This document shows, one piece after another, positions 1 to 6,367 of a stretch of DNA of 15,675 nt. The notes under the pieces were generated by a model, which worked only from the letters and a program-made list of their open reading frames with translations, was not told the DNA's origin and did no database searches. Within the stretch, counting starts at the first letter, position 1, and each line of letters opens with the position of its first letter. The stretch is from Candidatus Nanoanaerosalina archaeon (lineage in GTDB: Archaea; Nanohalarchaeota; Nanosalinia; Nanosalinales; Nanoanaerosalinaceae), in assembly GCA_022729285.1 (NCBI GenBank), contig JALDAI010000013.1, positions 1 to 15,675 on the forward strand, in the 5' to 3' direction. Made by a program: the position numbers and the translations under genes.

Positions 1-1029
1 AACGCCTAATATTTCTCCTTGTCTTGATTTAGGCGCGATATCTCCTATAAAAGCGGTTGTTCCGGAAGTAATGGCTGAAAACGAGATACCTAGTAAAAAT
101 GACCCTAAAAGAAAAATAACAAATGTTTCGGCCCTTGCATAAACTATAGGGACTAAAGCACAAAGAATAAAACCTGTTGAGAAAACTTCTTTTCTCCCTA
201 TCTTATCAGAAAGCTGTCCGAATAAGAACATAAAAACAACCTGTAATCCTGGTTCAATACCTGTTATAACACCCATCTCCATACTTGTAAGGCCTCTAAC
301 TGAAGTTATGTAAACAGCTAACATGGACATAACGCCTGTTATAGCAAGCTTACGTAGAAAAACAGCGGCCATCAAATACTTGTGACCGTTCATATGCCAT
401 AATTTACCAAGATTAGATGGCCAAATCTTTTTAAAAGAATCGATAAATATGTTAGAACCGTTTTCAACGGTTTTGACACCGTTTTTTCTTGGTAGTTTTA
501 GGACGGCTATGAAAGCTCCAAGGCTTACTAGAGTATATATGTGGAACGTATGAGTGTAAGCGGTGACGGTCAGTAATATACCTGATAAGAACCTGCCTAA
601 AGTAATCCCAAGACCTCTTGAGGAGTTGTATACCGCCATGTTAGTACCTCTATCATTCTTTTTACTTCTCTCAGATGCTATTGAAAGGGTTATTGGCTGG
701 TAGGAACTGGTAAGTGATGAGATGACAAATAATATTATGAGGATAATCCATACGTTCTCTGTTAAAGTAATCATAGGCAGGAGAAAAATAGCTGAAGCAG
801 AAGTCCCTAAAAGAATTTTACGAGACTTACCTGTAATATCTGATATATTCCCCCAGAAAGGTGAGAAAAGAAGTATTCCAAGCCATAAGGAAGACTGGAT
901 CAAACCTATCTGTAGTTCTGAAGCTCCTATATCTTCAAAATAAACTTGTAAAGTTATGACTGTAGCAAATATAAAGAAAAATCTTAGAGTCGTTGCTGTA
1001 GCTAGAGATATTTTTTCCCTGTTGTCCAC
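1..1029 (-). CDS. MFS transporter (3' end beyond window)
   Basis: The frame is open from a GTG at 1029 to the window edge (343 codons, no stop), so the C-terminal end is missing. The translation is a chain of hydrophobic helices. It has two copies of the MFS motif A after a helix: WGNISDITGKSRK (about residues 73-85) and GQLSDKIGRKEVF in the second half, the signature of a 12-helix major facilitator with an internal repeat. The GTG start is chosen because GAGG lies six bases upstream and the stop of the preceding gene is 28 bases away, so the two genes form an operon. No ATG is available upstream before an in-frame TGA. Substrate cannot be told; drug or sugar efflux-type MFS proteins are possible. 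Family call is firm. Confidence 0.88.
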   Translation of the reverse strand, partial: MDNREKISLATATTLRFFFIFATVITLQVYFEDIGASELQIGLIQSSLWLGILLFSPFWGNISDITGKSRKILLGTSASAIFLLPMITLTENVWIILIILFVISSLTSSYQPITLSIASERSKKNDRGTNMAVYNSSRGLGITLGRFLSGILLTVTAYTHTFHIYTLVSLGAFIAVLKLPRKNGVKTVENGSNIFIDSFKKIWPSNLGKLWHMNGHKYLMAAVFLRKLAITGVMSMLAVYITSVRGLTSMEMGVITGIEPGLQVVFMFLFGQLSDKIGRKEVFSTGFILCALVPIVYARAETFVIFLLGSFLLGISFSAITSGTTAFIGDIAPKSRQGEILGV

Positions 1030-1057
1030 TGTCAGCCTCAGTGTCTTTTTTCTTAAC

Positions 1058-1672
1058 CTAACCTTTATTAAGGTTACTATAAATGGTCTTCAAAATCTTC
1101 TTATGTCTTTTATCCACTAAACCTTTTTTATCAAGCCGTTTATACTCCTTTAAAAGGCTGTTATACATTTTAGTTGCCTGTCTAAAATTTCCGTCTATTA
1201 TTTTGTTTCTAGTAAACTCTATTTTATCATAAAGCCGGTTTAAATCCTGTTTATCCTTTTCCGAAATACTTTGGCTTTCATTGTTTTTTTCAGAATTGTT
1301 AGCTAGTTCTGACTGTTTATAATTAGGCTTACTTTTTTCAGAGCTTTTTTCAACATTATTTGAAACTTTTTCGTCCTCAGAATCTTCTTCATCTCTTTCT
1401 GATTCGCCTGATTGGAACCCGGGGTAAGAAGATTTAGGATCCTGTATCTTCTCCCATAACTCGTCTTTAAGAGTTTTCTTTGTATCTTCTATACTGTTTT
1501 TAATACCGTCCAGCTGCTCTCTATCAAGACGAGATCTATCAGGCATCTCAGGAGAACTTTCGTCTTCAGAGCTTTTTTTCGTTAACTCTTCTTTATCACC
1601 GTTCTTAAGATTATTGATCTTCTCTTCTAACCTTTCCACTGTTTTATTTATCTCTTCAAAGCTCTGTCCCAT
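1058..1672 (-). CDS. charged coiled-coil protein, unknown function
   Basis: A 204-residue protein that I do not recognise. Residues 1-35 read as a coiled coil (heptad-like EEINKTVERLEEKINNL). Residues 36-135 are rich in Glu, Ser, Asp and Lys and look disordered. Residues 140-204 are a basic, helical C-terminal segment (DLNRLYDKIEF, RQATKMYNSLLKEYKRLDKK) resembling a tetratricopeptide-like or helical hairpin module. No signal peptide or membrane helix. It is first in a two-gene operon with the MFS transporter. The ATG at 1672 has no Shine-Dalgarno sequence, and an AT-rich TATA-like box lies about 27 bases upstream, fitting a leaderless transcript. Real gene likely; function unknown. Confidence 0.75.
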   Translation of the reverse strand: MGQSFEEINKTVERLEEKINNLKNGDKEELTKKSSEDESSPEMPDRSRLDREQLDGIKNSIEDTKKTLKDELWEKIQDPKSSYPGFQSGESERDEEDSEDEKVSNNVEKSSEKSKPNYKQSELANNSEKNNESQSISEKDKQDLNRLYDKIEFTRNKIIDGNFRQATKMYNSLLKEYKRLDKKGLVDKRHKKILKTIYSNLNKG

Positions 1673-1765
1673 TAAGTAAAGAATTAGTCAAGTTACTGTA
1701 TAAAATTTTTTCTTTTTTCAGAAACTTTTTAGACTTAAAACTGTCTACCACTAAAAGATTATAAC
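1673..1765. promoter_or_regulatory. divergent promoter region
   Basis: The 93-bp gap between two divergent genes. On the minus strand an AATTTTATA element around 1699-1707 sits about 27-35 bases from the ATG at 1672. On the plus strand ACTTAAAA around 1733-1740 sits about 26 bases from the ATG at 1766. Both spacings fit archaeal TATA boxes driving leaderless messages. Assigned by eye only. Confidence 0.4.
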
Positions 1766-3574
1766 ATGAATGTAGAAAAAATTGTGCCGGACACTTCCGT
1801 AATCATTGACGGAAAGTTAACAGAGCTGATAGAAAGCGGGGAGCTAAAAAGAGCTGAGATTATAATCCCTGAAGCAGTTGTTAACGAGTTAGAGAACCAG
1901 GCTAACATGGGCCGTGAAATAGGGGATACAGGTCTTTCAGAGATCAGCAAGATACAGAAAATCGCTGATAAAAAAGATATCGCTATAAAGTTTGTCGGAG
2001 ACCTCCCTACAAGAGAGGATATAAGCCTTGCTGATAGAGGCCGTATCGATGCAATGATAAGGGATGTGGCTGAGGAAGAAGACGCTGTACTTTACACATC
2101 TGATAGAGTTCAGTCCAAAGTGGCTGATGCTAAAGGCATAAAGTACAGATTTTTCAGAAAGAAGTTTGTTGAAGCAGATTTTGAGCTTAAAGACTTCTTT
2201 GATGACCAAACAATGTCTGTACACATTAAACAAGGAATGAAGCCTAAAGCAAAGAAAGGAGTCCCTGGCAACCTAAAGTTTGTAGATATAGGGAAGCACG
2301 TTATGGCGGATTCATACGTGGAAAAACTGGCTGAAGAAGCTTTTGAAAAAGCAAAGAGTTCTGACAACGGTCTCATTGAGATGGATAAAGTAGGGGCCAC
2401 AGTCTTACAGATAAACGATTTCAGGATTGTTATTACAAAACCTCCTTTTTCAGAGAAGATGGAGATCACTGCTGTAAGGCCTTTGGCACACCTTACATTA
2501 GACGATTACGACTTAACTGACAAGTTTAGAAAAAGGCTTGAGGAACAGGCAGAAGGTATACTTGTGGCAGGAGCTCCTGGACATGGAAAATCAACTTTTG
2601 CCGAGGCTTTAGCCAAGTTTTACTCTTCTCAGGGTAAAGTTGTGAAAACTATGGAGCATCCGAGAGACCTACAAGTAGGCTCTGATATTACTCAGTACAA
2701 AGCGTTAGAGGATAAGATGGAGAATACAGGAGATCTTTTACTTCTTGTAAGACCGGATTACACGGTTTTCGATGAAGTAAGGAAAACTGAGGACTTCAAA
2801 GTATTCGCTGATATGCGTTTAGCCGGTGTGGGTATGATAGGAGTAGTTCACGCATCAAGAGCGTTAGACGCGGTTCAAAGACTTATCGGAAGGCTTGAAC
2901 TTGGTGTAATTCCTCAGATAGTTGATACTGTAGTGTTTATAGAAGAAGCTGTTGTATCAAAAGTTTACAGCCTCAAGCTATCAGTAAAAGTTCCGTCCGG
3001 AATGAAAGAAGCTGATTTAGCAAGACCTGTTGTAGAGATTTCAGATTTTGAGACAGGAGAGCCTGAGTATGAGATATACACTTATGGGGAGGAAACAGTT
3101 GTGATGCCTATCCAAGAAGAGCTAGGTGAAGATGAATCAAGGACTGCCAAGCTTGCAAGGGATCAGTTAAAGTATAAGCTTAGAAAGTATGTTAAAAACC
3201 CTGAAATCCAGTTCGAATCAGAGAACAGAGCTAAAATCTTTGTAGATGAAAAAGAGATCCCTGGTTTGATAGGGAAAGGCGGCGAAAACATCGATAGGAT
3301 TGAGGAAGAAGTTGGTATAAGCCTGACTGTTGAACCAAGAAAAACAACGTTACAGGGAAGTGTAAATTACAGCATACAGGAAAAAGGAAACCATGTAGTT
3401 GTCAGAGTTGGCCAGGAACACTTTGGAAAACAAGCCGATATCTTTAAAGGAGATGACCATCTTTTAACAGCTACAGTTGGTAAAGACGGCAGGATTAGGA
3501 TAACAAAGAATTCAGAGGTTTCTAAAAGGATTATCGGAGCACACCACAACGGTGTTCTAAAAGTTTATCTTTGA
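1766..3574 (+). CDS. PIN domain - PilT/VirB11-like ATPase - KH domain protein
   Basis: A 602-residue archaeal protein of the COG1855 type. The N-terminal PIN domain (1-135) shows the acidic residues expected of a nuclease: D9 in PDTSVI, E41, D95 and D113 in YTSDR. A secretion-type ATPase follows: Walker A GAPGHGKST at 269-277, an acidic Walker B-like FDE at 335-337, and the VVHASRALDAVQRLIGRL region at 360-377 typical of PilT/VirB11 ATPases. A KH RNA-binding domain has GLIGKGG at 500-506. The C-terminal part (about 530-602) is basic and may also bind nucleic acid. Full length for the family. Known members are widespread in archaea, with a role in RNA handling proposed but unsettled. The ATG is leaderless-looking. 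The gene converges on the next one, with four bases between stops. Confidence 0.93.
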   Translation: MNVEKIVPDTSVIIDGKLTELIESGELKRAEIIIPEAVVNELENQANMGREIGDTGLSEISKIQKIADKKDIAIKFVGDLPTREDISLADRGRIDAMIRDVAEEEDAVLYTSDRVQSKVADAKGIKYRFFRKKFVEADFELKDFFDDQTMSVHIKQGMKPKAKKGVPGNLKFVDIGKHVMADSYVEKLAEEAFEKAKSSDNGLIEMDKVGATVLQINDFRIVITKPPFSEKMEITAVRPLAHLTLDDYDLTDKFRKRLEEQAEGILVAGAPGHGKSTFAEALAKFYSSQGKVVKTMEHPRDLQVGSDITQYKALEDKMENTGDLLLLVRPDYTVFDEVRKTEDFKVFADMRLAGVGMIGVVHASRALDAVQRLIGRLELGVIPQIVDTVVFIEEAVVSKVYSLKLSVKVPSGMKEADLARPVVEISDFETGEPEYEIYTYGEETVVMPIQEELGEDESRTAKLARDQLKYKLRKYVKNPEIQFESENRAKIFVDEKEIPGLIGKGGENIDRIEEEVGISLTVEPRKTTLQGSVNYSIQEKGNHVVVRVGQEHFGKQADIFKGDDHLLTATVGKDGRIRITKNSEVSKRIIGAHHNGVLKVYL

Positions 3575-3578
3575 ACGC

Positions 3579-3794
3579 CTACAGATCAATTTCTAAAGCT
3601 TTTTCATCCTCTCCTATCTCCTCTAAGGCTTTCCGGAGTTCAAGCCTGTAAAGGAGAGGAAGGCTGTTTATTTTTTCCGTAGAAACGTTTTCTGAAACCT
3701 TTTTTACTTCCTTTAAAGTCTTAACTTTTTCCAGCTCCTGCTCTGAAAGCTTTTCAATAGCTTTTTTAAGATCTTCAACTTTTTCTTTTCCCAT
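3579..3794 (-). CDS. small charged helical protein, unknown
   Basis: A 71-residue, Lys/Glu-rich, helix-forming protein starting MGKEKVEDLKKAIEKL; not recognised. I chose the ATG at 3794. An in-frame TTG at 3851 would add 19 residues (MVTVESIINTVKQFFHRHI) that form an amphipathic helix, so the longer 90-residue form cannot be excluded. TATA-like GTATAATT boxes exist upstream of both candidates (about 3828-3836 and 3884-3893), so transcription data would decide. It shares its upstream region with the divergent HAD gene and is convergent with the PIN-ATPase gene. Confidence 0.6.
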   Translation of the reverse strand: MGKEKVEDLKKAIEKLSEQELEKVKTLKEVKKVSENVSTEKINSLPLLYRLELRKALEEIGEDEKALEIDL

Positions 3795-3913
3795 AATATG
3801 CCTATGGAAAAATTGTTTAACGGTATTAATTATACTTTCTACTGTTACCAAAAAATCGGTCTAAAAAAGTTTTTCCCAAAACCTAATTATACCTTGTTTA
3901 CAAAATAAAATCT

Positions 3914-4567
3914 ATGGTCAACGGAATTTTTTTCAACCTAGACGGAACTTTGACTGAGAGAACGAGAGGATTCGATAAAATTTATGGTGAAGCCGTAGAT
4001 AGTTCCGGTCTAAAAATTATTGAAGACAGCTACCAGGAGTACCAGGAAAAGTTTTTCAAGTACTTTAGAAGCAGCTATGTTTTCCCAAGAAGACAAGCGA
4101 TAGAAGAGCTTTTAAAAGAGAAAGATTATTTTTCCGATGAAAGGGTTGAAGAGTTTGTAAAAGGCTGGGAAGAAGCTGAATCAGATTCCTTCGTCCTGAA
4201 AGAAGGTGTAAAAGAAGTTTTGGAAGATCTTAGCGAGAATAATGTGTTAGGTATAATTTCTAACGGTACCGGTAGGCTACAGAGAATGAAATTAGAAAAA
4301 TTAGGGATATCTGATTACTTTGAATCAGTTATAATCTCGTCCGAAGTAGGGTTTAAAAAACCTGAGCCAGGCATCTTTGAGGCAGCAAAAAGTTCTTTAA
4401 GTGTTGATAGGTTTTTTATAGTCAGCAACCTTCCTAAATCAGATATTTTAGGTGGTAAGAAGAACGGTTTAAAGCCTGTTTGGCTTGATAAATCTGAAAA
4501 GTCCATTGAAGGCGTTGATAAATTACAGGATATAAAGGGTTTAGTGAGTTTTTTTGAACAAAGTTAG
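3914..4567 (+). CDS. HAD-superfamily protein lacking the catalytic nucleophile
   Basis: A 217-residue protein with the layout of phosphoglycolate-phosphatase-like HAD hydrolases: motif I region GIFFNLDGTLTE (4-15), a helical cap at about 17-95, motif II IISNG (114-118), motif III FKKPEPGIF (147-155), and motif IV IVSNLPKSDILG (169-180). Two key acids are altered. The motif I nucleophile Asp is Asn8 (the codon reads AAC; D10 is kept), and the G-D pair usually seen in motif IV reads S171-N172, with D177 kept. In known HAD phosphatases the first Asp forms the phospho-enzyme, so normal hydrolysis is unlikely. It may bind a ligand, act as a regulator, or be decaying. The ATG lies 26 bases after the TATA-like CTAATTATACC and appears leaderless. 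Confidence 0.85.
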   Translation: MVNGIFFNLDGTLTERTRGFDKIYGEAVDSSGLKIIEDSYQEYQEKFFKYFRSSYVFPRRQAIEELLKEKDYFSDERVEEFVKGWEEAESDSFVLKEGVKEVLEDLSENNVLGIISNGTGRLQRMKLEKLGISDYFESVIISSEVGFKKPEPGIFEAAKSSLSVDRFFIVSNLPKSDILGGKKNGLKPVWLDKSEKSIEGVDKLQDIKGLVSFFEQS

Positions 4568-4615
4568 GAAGTGTTTACCGCAAGTATTTTAATTAGTAAG
4601 CGTTTAATATAGTTT

Positions 4616-5050
4616 ATGGATTATTTTGAAAGGCTACGGAAGAAAATTACTAAGGAGTCACATGCTTACGGCTATACTTTAGCTGTGTGGGCTTCCGGAG
4701 CAATTCTTTTAACTTCGTTTGAAGTCCCTGTTTCAGGAATTTTTCTTTATATTTTTGGAGCACTGTTCGGTTTCTTTATACTAGCTTTCACAGCCTTTAA
4801 CAACCTTTTGGCGGAAGTCAAACATGAGGATAATGTGCTTATAGTTGTTTCCATGATCCACTTTATAGCCGCGATAGGTACAGTCTATGTAAGCTACCTT
4901 TTAACAAAGGTTTTGTCCGGTAGTATGTTGTACTTCTTAGTTGGTATAAACGTGACAACAGTCTTCAATATACTTTTACTTGTAGAAGATGTATTCTCCG
5001 AGTTCCTTTTATACCTTGAATCACGGATTGTCAAGTTTTTTGACAGGTGA
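4616..5050 (+). CDS. four-helix integral membrane protein, unknown
   Basis: A 144-residue hydrophobic protein with four likely membrane helices at about 18-36, 41-64, 73-97 and 103-123, a basic N-terminus (RLRKKITK) that should face the cytoplasm, and a short charged C-terminal helix. No conserved catalytic motif is visible and I do not recognise the family. The ATG follows a TATA-like TATTTTAAT about 27 bases upstream with no ribosome site, consistent with an independent leaderless transcript 48 bases after the HAD gene. Confidence 0.75.
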   Translation: MDYFERLRKKITKESHAYGYTLAVWASGAILLTSFEVPVSGIFLYIFGALFGFFILAFTAFNNLLAEVKHEDNVLIVVSMIHFIAAIGTVYVSYLLTKVLSGSMLYFLVGINVTTVFNILLLVEDVFSEFLLYLESRIVKFFDR

Positions 5051-5059
5051 TTCGTTACC

Positions 5060-5067
5060 TTTATAAT
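5060..5067 (+). promoter_or_regulatory. TATA box of tRNA-Ile
   Basis: TTTATAAT, followed by a T-run, about 35 bases before the mature 5' end of the tRNA. Transcription would start near 5090 and leave a short 5' leader for RNase P. Confidence 0.45.
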
Positions 5068-5101
5068 TTTTTGTTAACTAGTTTAAGATGGAACAAGTAC
5101 C

Positions 5102-5195
5102 GGACCCGTGGCTTAGTCAGGTTATAGCGCCACGCTGATACCATTAAAAAATGTCAGTTACGTGGAGGTCCCTGGTTCAAATCCGGGCGGGTCCA
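5102..5195 (+). tRNA. tRNA-Ile(GAU) with 19-nt intron
   Basis: Full cloverleaf. Acceptor GGACCCG (5102-5108) pairs with CGGGTCC (5188-5194), then discriminator A at 5195; CCA is not encoded. The D arm has GCT/AGC with GG in the loop; the anticodon stem is CCACG (5130-5134)/CGTGG (5161-5165); the T arm is CCTGG-TTCAAAT-CCGGG. The anticodon GAT is at 5137-5139. The intron is 5141-5159, between positions 37 and 38. The splice site is a textbook bulge-helix-bulge: a 4-bp helix CTGA/TCAG between 3-nt bulges TAC and TTA, followed by an inner helix CATT/AATG with a 3-nt loop. The archaeal tRNA splicing endonuclease would cut after TA and after TT, leaving the normal seven-base loop CTGATAA. Confidence 0.97.
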
Positions 5196-5215
5196 TTTTT
5201 TTCTAAATATTTTTT
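5196..5215 (+). terminator. T-rich terminator after tRNA-Ile
   Basis: Two T-runs directly after the tRNA 3' end, the usual archaeal stop signal for RNA genes. Readthrough into the next gene, 31 bases on, is possible. Confidence 0.45.
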
Positions 5216-5226
5216 GAGTGGTCACT

Positions 5227-5538
5227 ATGGATAACACATACAGCCTTGTTTCAGAAGAAAGCGAAAACGTTTCTAAATACGTTGAAAACATTTTAGAAAA
5301 CTCTGAGGAAGATGTTTCATTAAAGGTTTCTTATGGGGAAATAGGAGGAGTAGAAGGTTTTGGCGTTTCTTCAGGTTATGATACTGATACAAAAAGAAAC
5401 CTTGAGTACCTTACTGATGAGCCTAGAAACATCGGTAATTATCTTTCAACTCGTTTGAGAGAAGGTATGAATGATTTAGAAGTTTCCTTGGAAGAAGAAA
5501 AATACAAAGTTTCGAACCTTGGTTTGGAACGGGTTTAA
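5227..5538 (+). CDS. small acidic orphan protein
   Basis: A 103-residue, strongly acidic protein (about one residue in four is Glu or Asp), beginning MDNTYSLVSEESENVSKYVE; not recognised. It reads as an alpha/beta soluble protein with a Gly-rich middle (GEIGGVEGFGVSSGY). I prefer the ATG at 5227; a GTG three codons earlier (5218) is also in frame. Neither has a clear Shine-Dalgarno sequence. It follows the tRNA gene by 31 bases and could be made from readthrough. It resembles the other acidic small proteins downstream in composition only. Confidence 0.6.
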   Translation: MDNTYSLVSEESENVSKYVENILENSEEDVSLKVSYGEIGGVEGFGVSSGYDTDTKRNLEYLTDEPRNIGNYLSTRLREGMNDLEVSLEEEKYKVSNLGLERV

Positions 5539-5544
5539 CCCGTT
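5528..5544 (+). terminator. hairpin over the stop codon
   Basis: AACGGGTT-T-AACCCGTT, 8-base inverted arms with one base between (in RNA, realistically 6 bp with a 5-base loop). The TAA at 5536-5538 lies in the centre, and a T-rich stretch follows. It may be a terminator or a 3'-end stabiliser. Confidence 0.4.
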
Positions 5545-5562
5545 TCTTCTAATCATTTTTAA

Positions 5563-5688
5563 ATGGCTAATAATCCTTTATATACTACCTTTGACATATT
5601 CTTTGTTATATTGTGGTTTAAACAAGGTCTAATAGATTTATTCACGGTGTTTGGTGTTTTCTTTCTATTCCTACCTATGCCAAATTGA
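5563..5688 (+). CDS. 41-residue hydrophobic microprotein (candidate)
   Basis: An ATG-to-TGA frame encoding a peptide that begins MANNPLYTTFDIFFVILWF, then KQGLIDLFTVFGVFFLFLPM. Two hydrophobic stretches are split by KQGLID, suggesting a helical hairpin or one long helix in the membrane. The evidence is composition and position: it fills the space between two orphan genes on the same strand. No ribosome site or well-placed TATA box is seen, and a T-rich region can give hydrophobic frames by chance, so this is tentative. Confidence 0.35.
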   Translation: MANNPLYTTFDIFFVILWFKQGLIDLFTVFGVFFLFLPMPN

Positions 5689-5707
5689 TTTGTTACTACT
5701 AAGTAAC

Positions 5708-5778
5708 ATTTATAACTTTTTATTGTTTATAACTGTTTATCGGATACTGAGTTAGCCGTACAAAAGATAAAGTATCCG
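5708..5778 (+). promoter_or_regulatory. tandem TATA-like boxes and leader hairpin
   Basis: The 9-mer TTTATAACT occurs twice 17 bases apart (5709-5717 and 5726-5734). A start about 26 bases after the first box would begin the transcript at the 5' arm of a perfect 8-bp inverted repeat, CGGATACT (5741-5748) and AGTATCCG (5771-5778), with a 22-base loop. The 3' arm runs into GGTGA, a Shine-Dalgarno-like motif ten bases before the ATG at 5793. The leader could therefore modulate translation. Confidence 0.4.
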
Positions 5779-5792
5779 GTGAAGTGTTGAAA

Positions 5793-6020
5793 ATGTGTAA
5801 GTACAACGAGGATATATACGAAAGAGACGAGTTTCCTTTAGGCGGTAACTTCAAACCTACTAGAAATTATAAAAGAGCTGGAGTCTCTGATACATTAAGT
5901 TACAACTCAATTAAAGGTGGAGATCCGTTACCCGAAAGCTTTATTGAAACAGGAGCTGCGCCTGTAGAAAAAGAGTTAAAAGATTTTGAAACAATCAGCA
6001 AGACGCTAGAAGGGCTTTAG
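5793..6020 (+). CDS. small orphan protein, unknown
   Basis: A 75-residue soluble protein beginning MCKYNEDIYERDEFPLGG, with Gly/Pro-rich turns and a short C-terminal helix (EKELKDFETISKTLEGL). Not recognised; no metal or catalytic motif. The ATG at 5793 is chosen because GGTGA lies ten bases upstream. GTG (5784) and TTG (5787) codons are in the same frame and could add two or three residues. The long leader sets this gene apart from the leaderless genes around it. Confidence 0.6.
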   Translation: MCKYNEDIYERDEFPLGGNFKPTRNYKRAGVSDTLSYNSIKGGDPLPESFIETGAAPVEKELKDFETISKTLEGL

Positions 6021-6049
6021 TGTCGTAAAAAATTTTTTTATAAAAAATT

Positions 6050-6367
6050 ATGGGACTTGAAACAGGAAGTATGGACGAAACCGAAAGATATGTTGAACAT
6101 GTATTAAAACTAACGTCTCAGGTGGACAAATACCTTGTAATCGAGAAAGAAGAAGATTTCTACGACGAAAAGTTTATAGATTCGGAAGATGGAAACCTGT
6201 TTGAAGACGAAAAGTACGGTGCAGCAAATGTTAAACAGATAAGCTCTATCCTGAAACACTCGGATAGTCTTGAAAAAATATACTTAGATGTAAAAGAGGA
6301 GAACGGAGACTACGTTGTGAGAAAGTATCTTGAGTACAAAGAGGATGTTGGAACAGTGCTTCTTTAA
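6050..6367 (+). CDS. small acidic orphan protein
   Basis: A 105-residue acidic protein beginning MGLETGSMDETERYVEHVLKL, with alternating strand/helix character; not recognised. It resembles the 103-residue acidic protein at 5227-5538 in size, charge and an N-terminal segment of Ser/Glu followed by a helix (ESENVSKYVENIL against DETERYVEHVLKL). A distant relationship is possible but unproven. An A/T-rich stretch precedes the ATG without a ribosome site; a second ATG lies seven codons in. Its stop overlaps the photolyase stop by two bases, tail to tail. Confidence 0.6.
   Translation: MGLETGSMDETERYVEHVLKLTSQVDKYLVIEKEEDFYDEKFIDSEDGNLFEDEKYGAANVKQISSILKHSDSLEKIYLDVKEENGDYVVRKYLEYKEDVGTVLL

Noticed and set aside
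722..943. Plus-strand open frame of 73 codons
   Set aside because: It is the antisense of the MFS transporter, whose frame has motif A twice; the plus-strand translation has no family features.
5741..5784. Independent box C/D sRNA in the leader before 5793
   Set aside because: CTGA and GTGA-like bits occur, but no RTGATGA box and no proper spacing; a simple leader hairpin explains it better.
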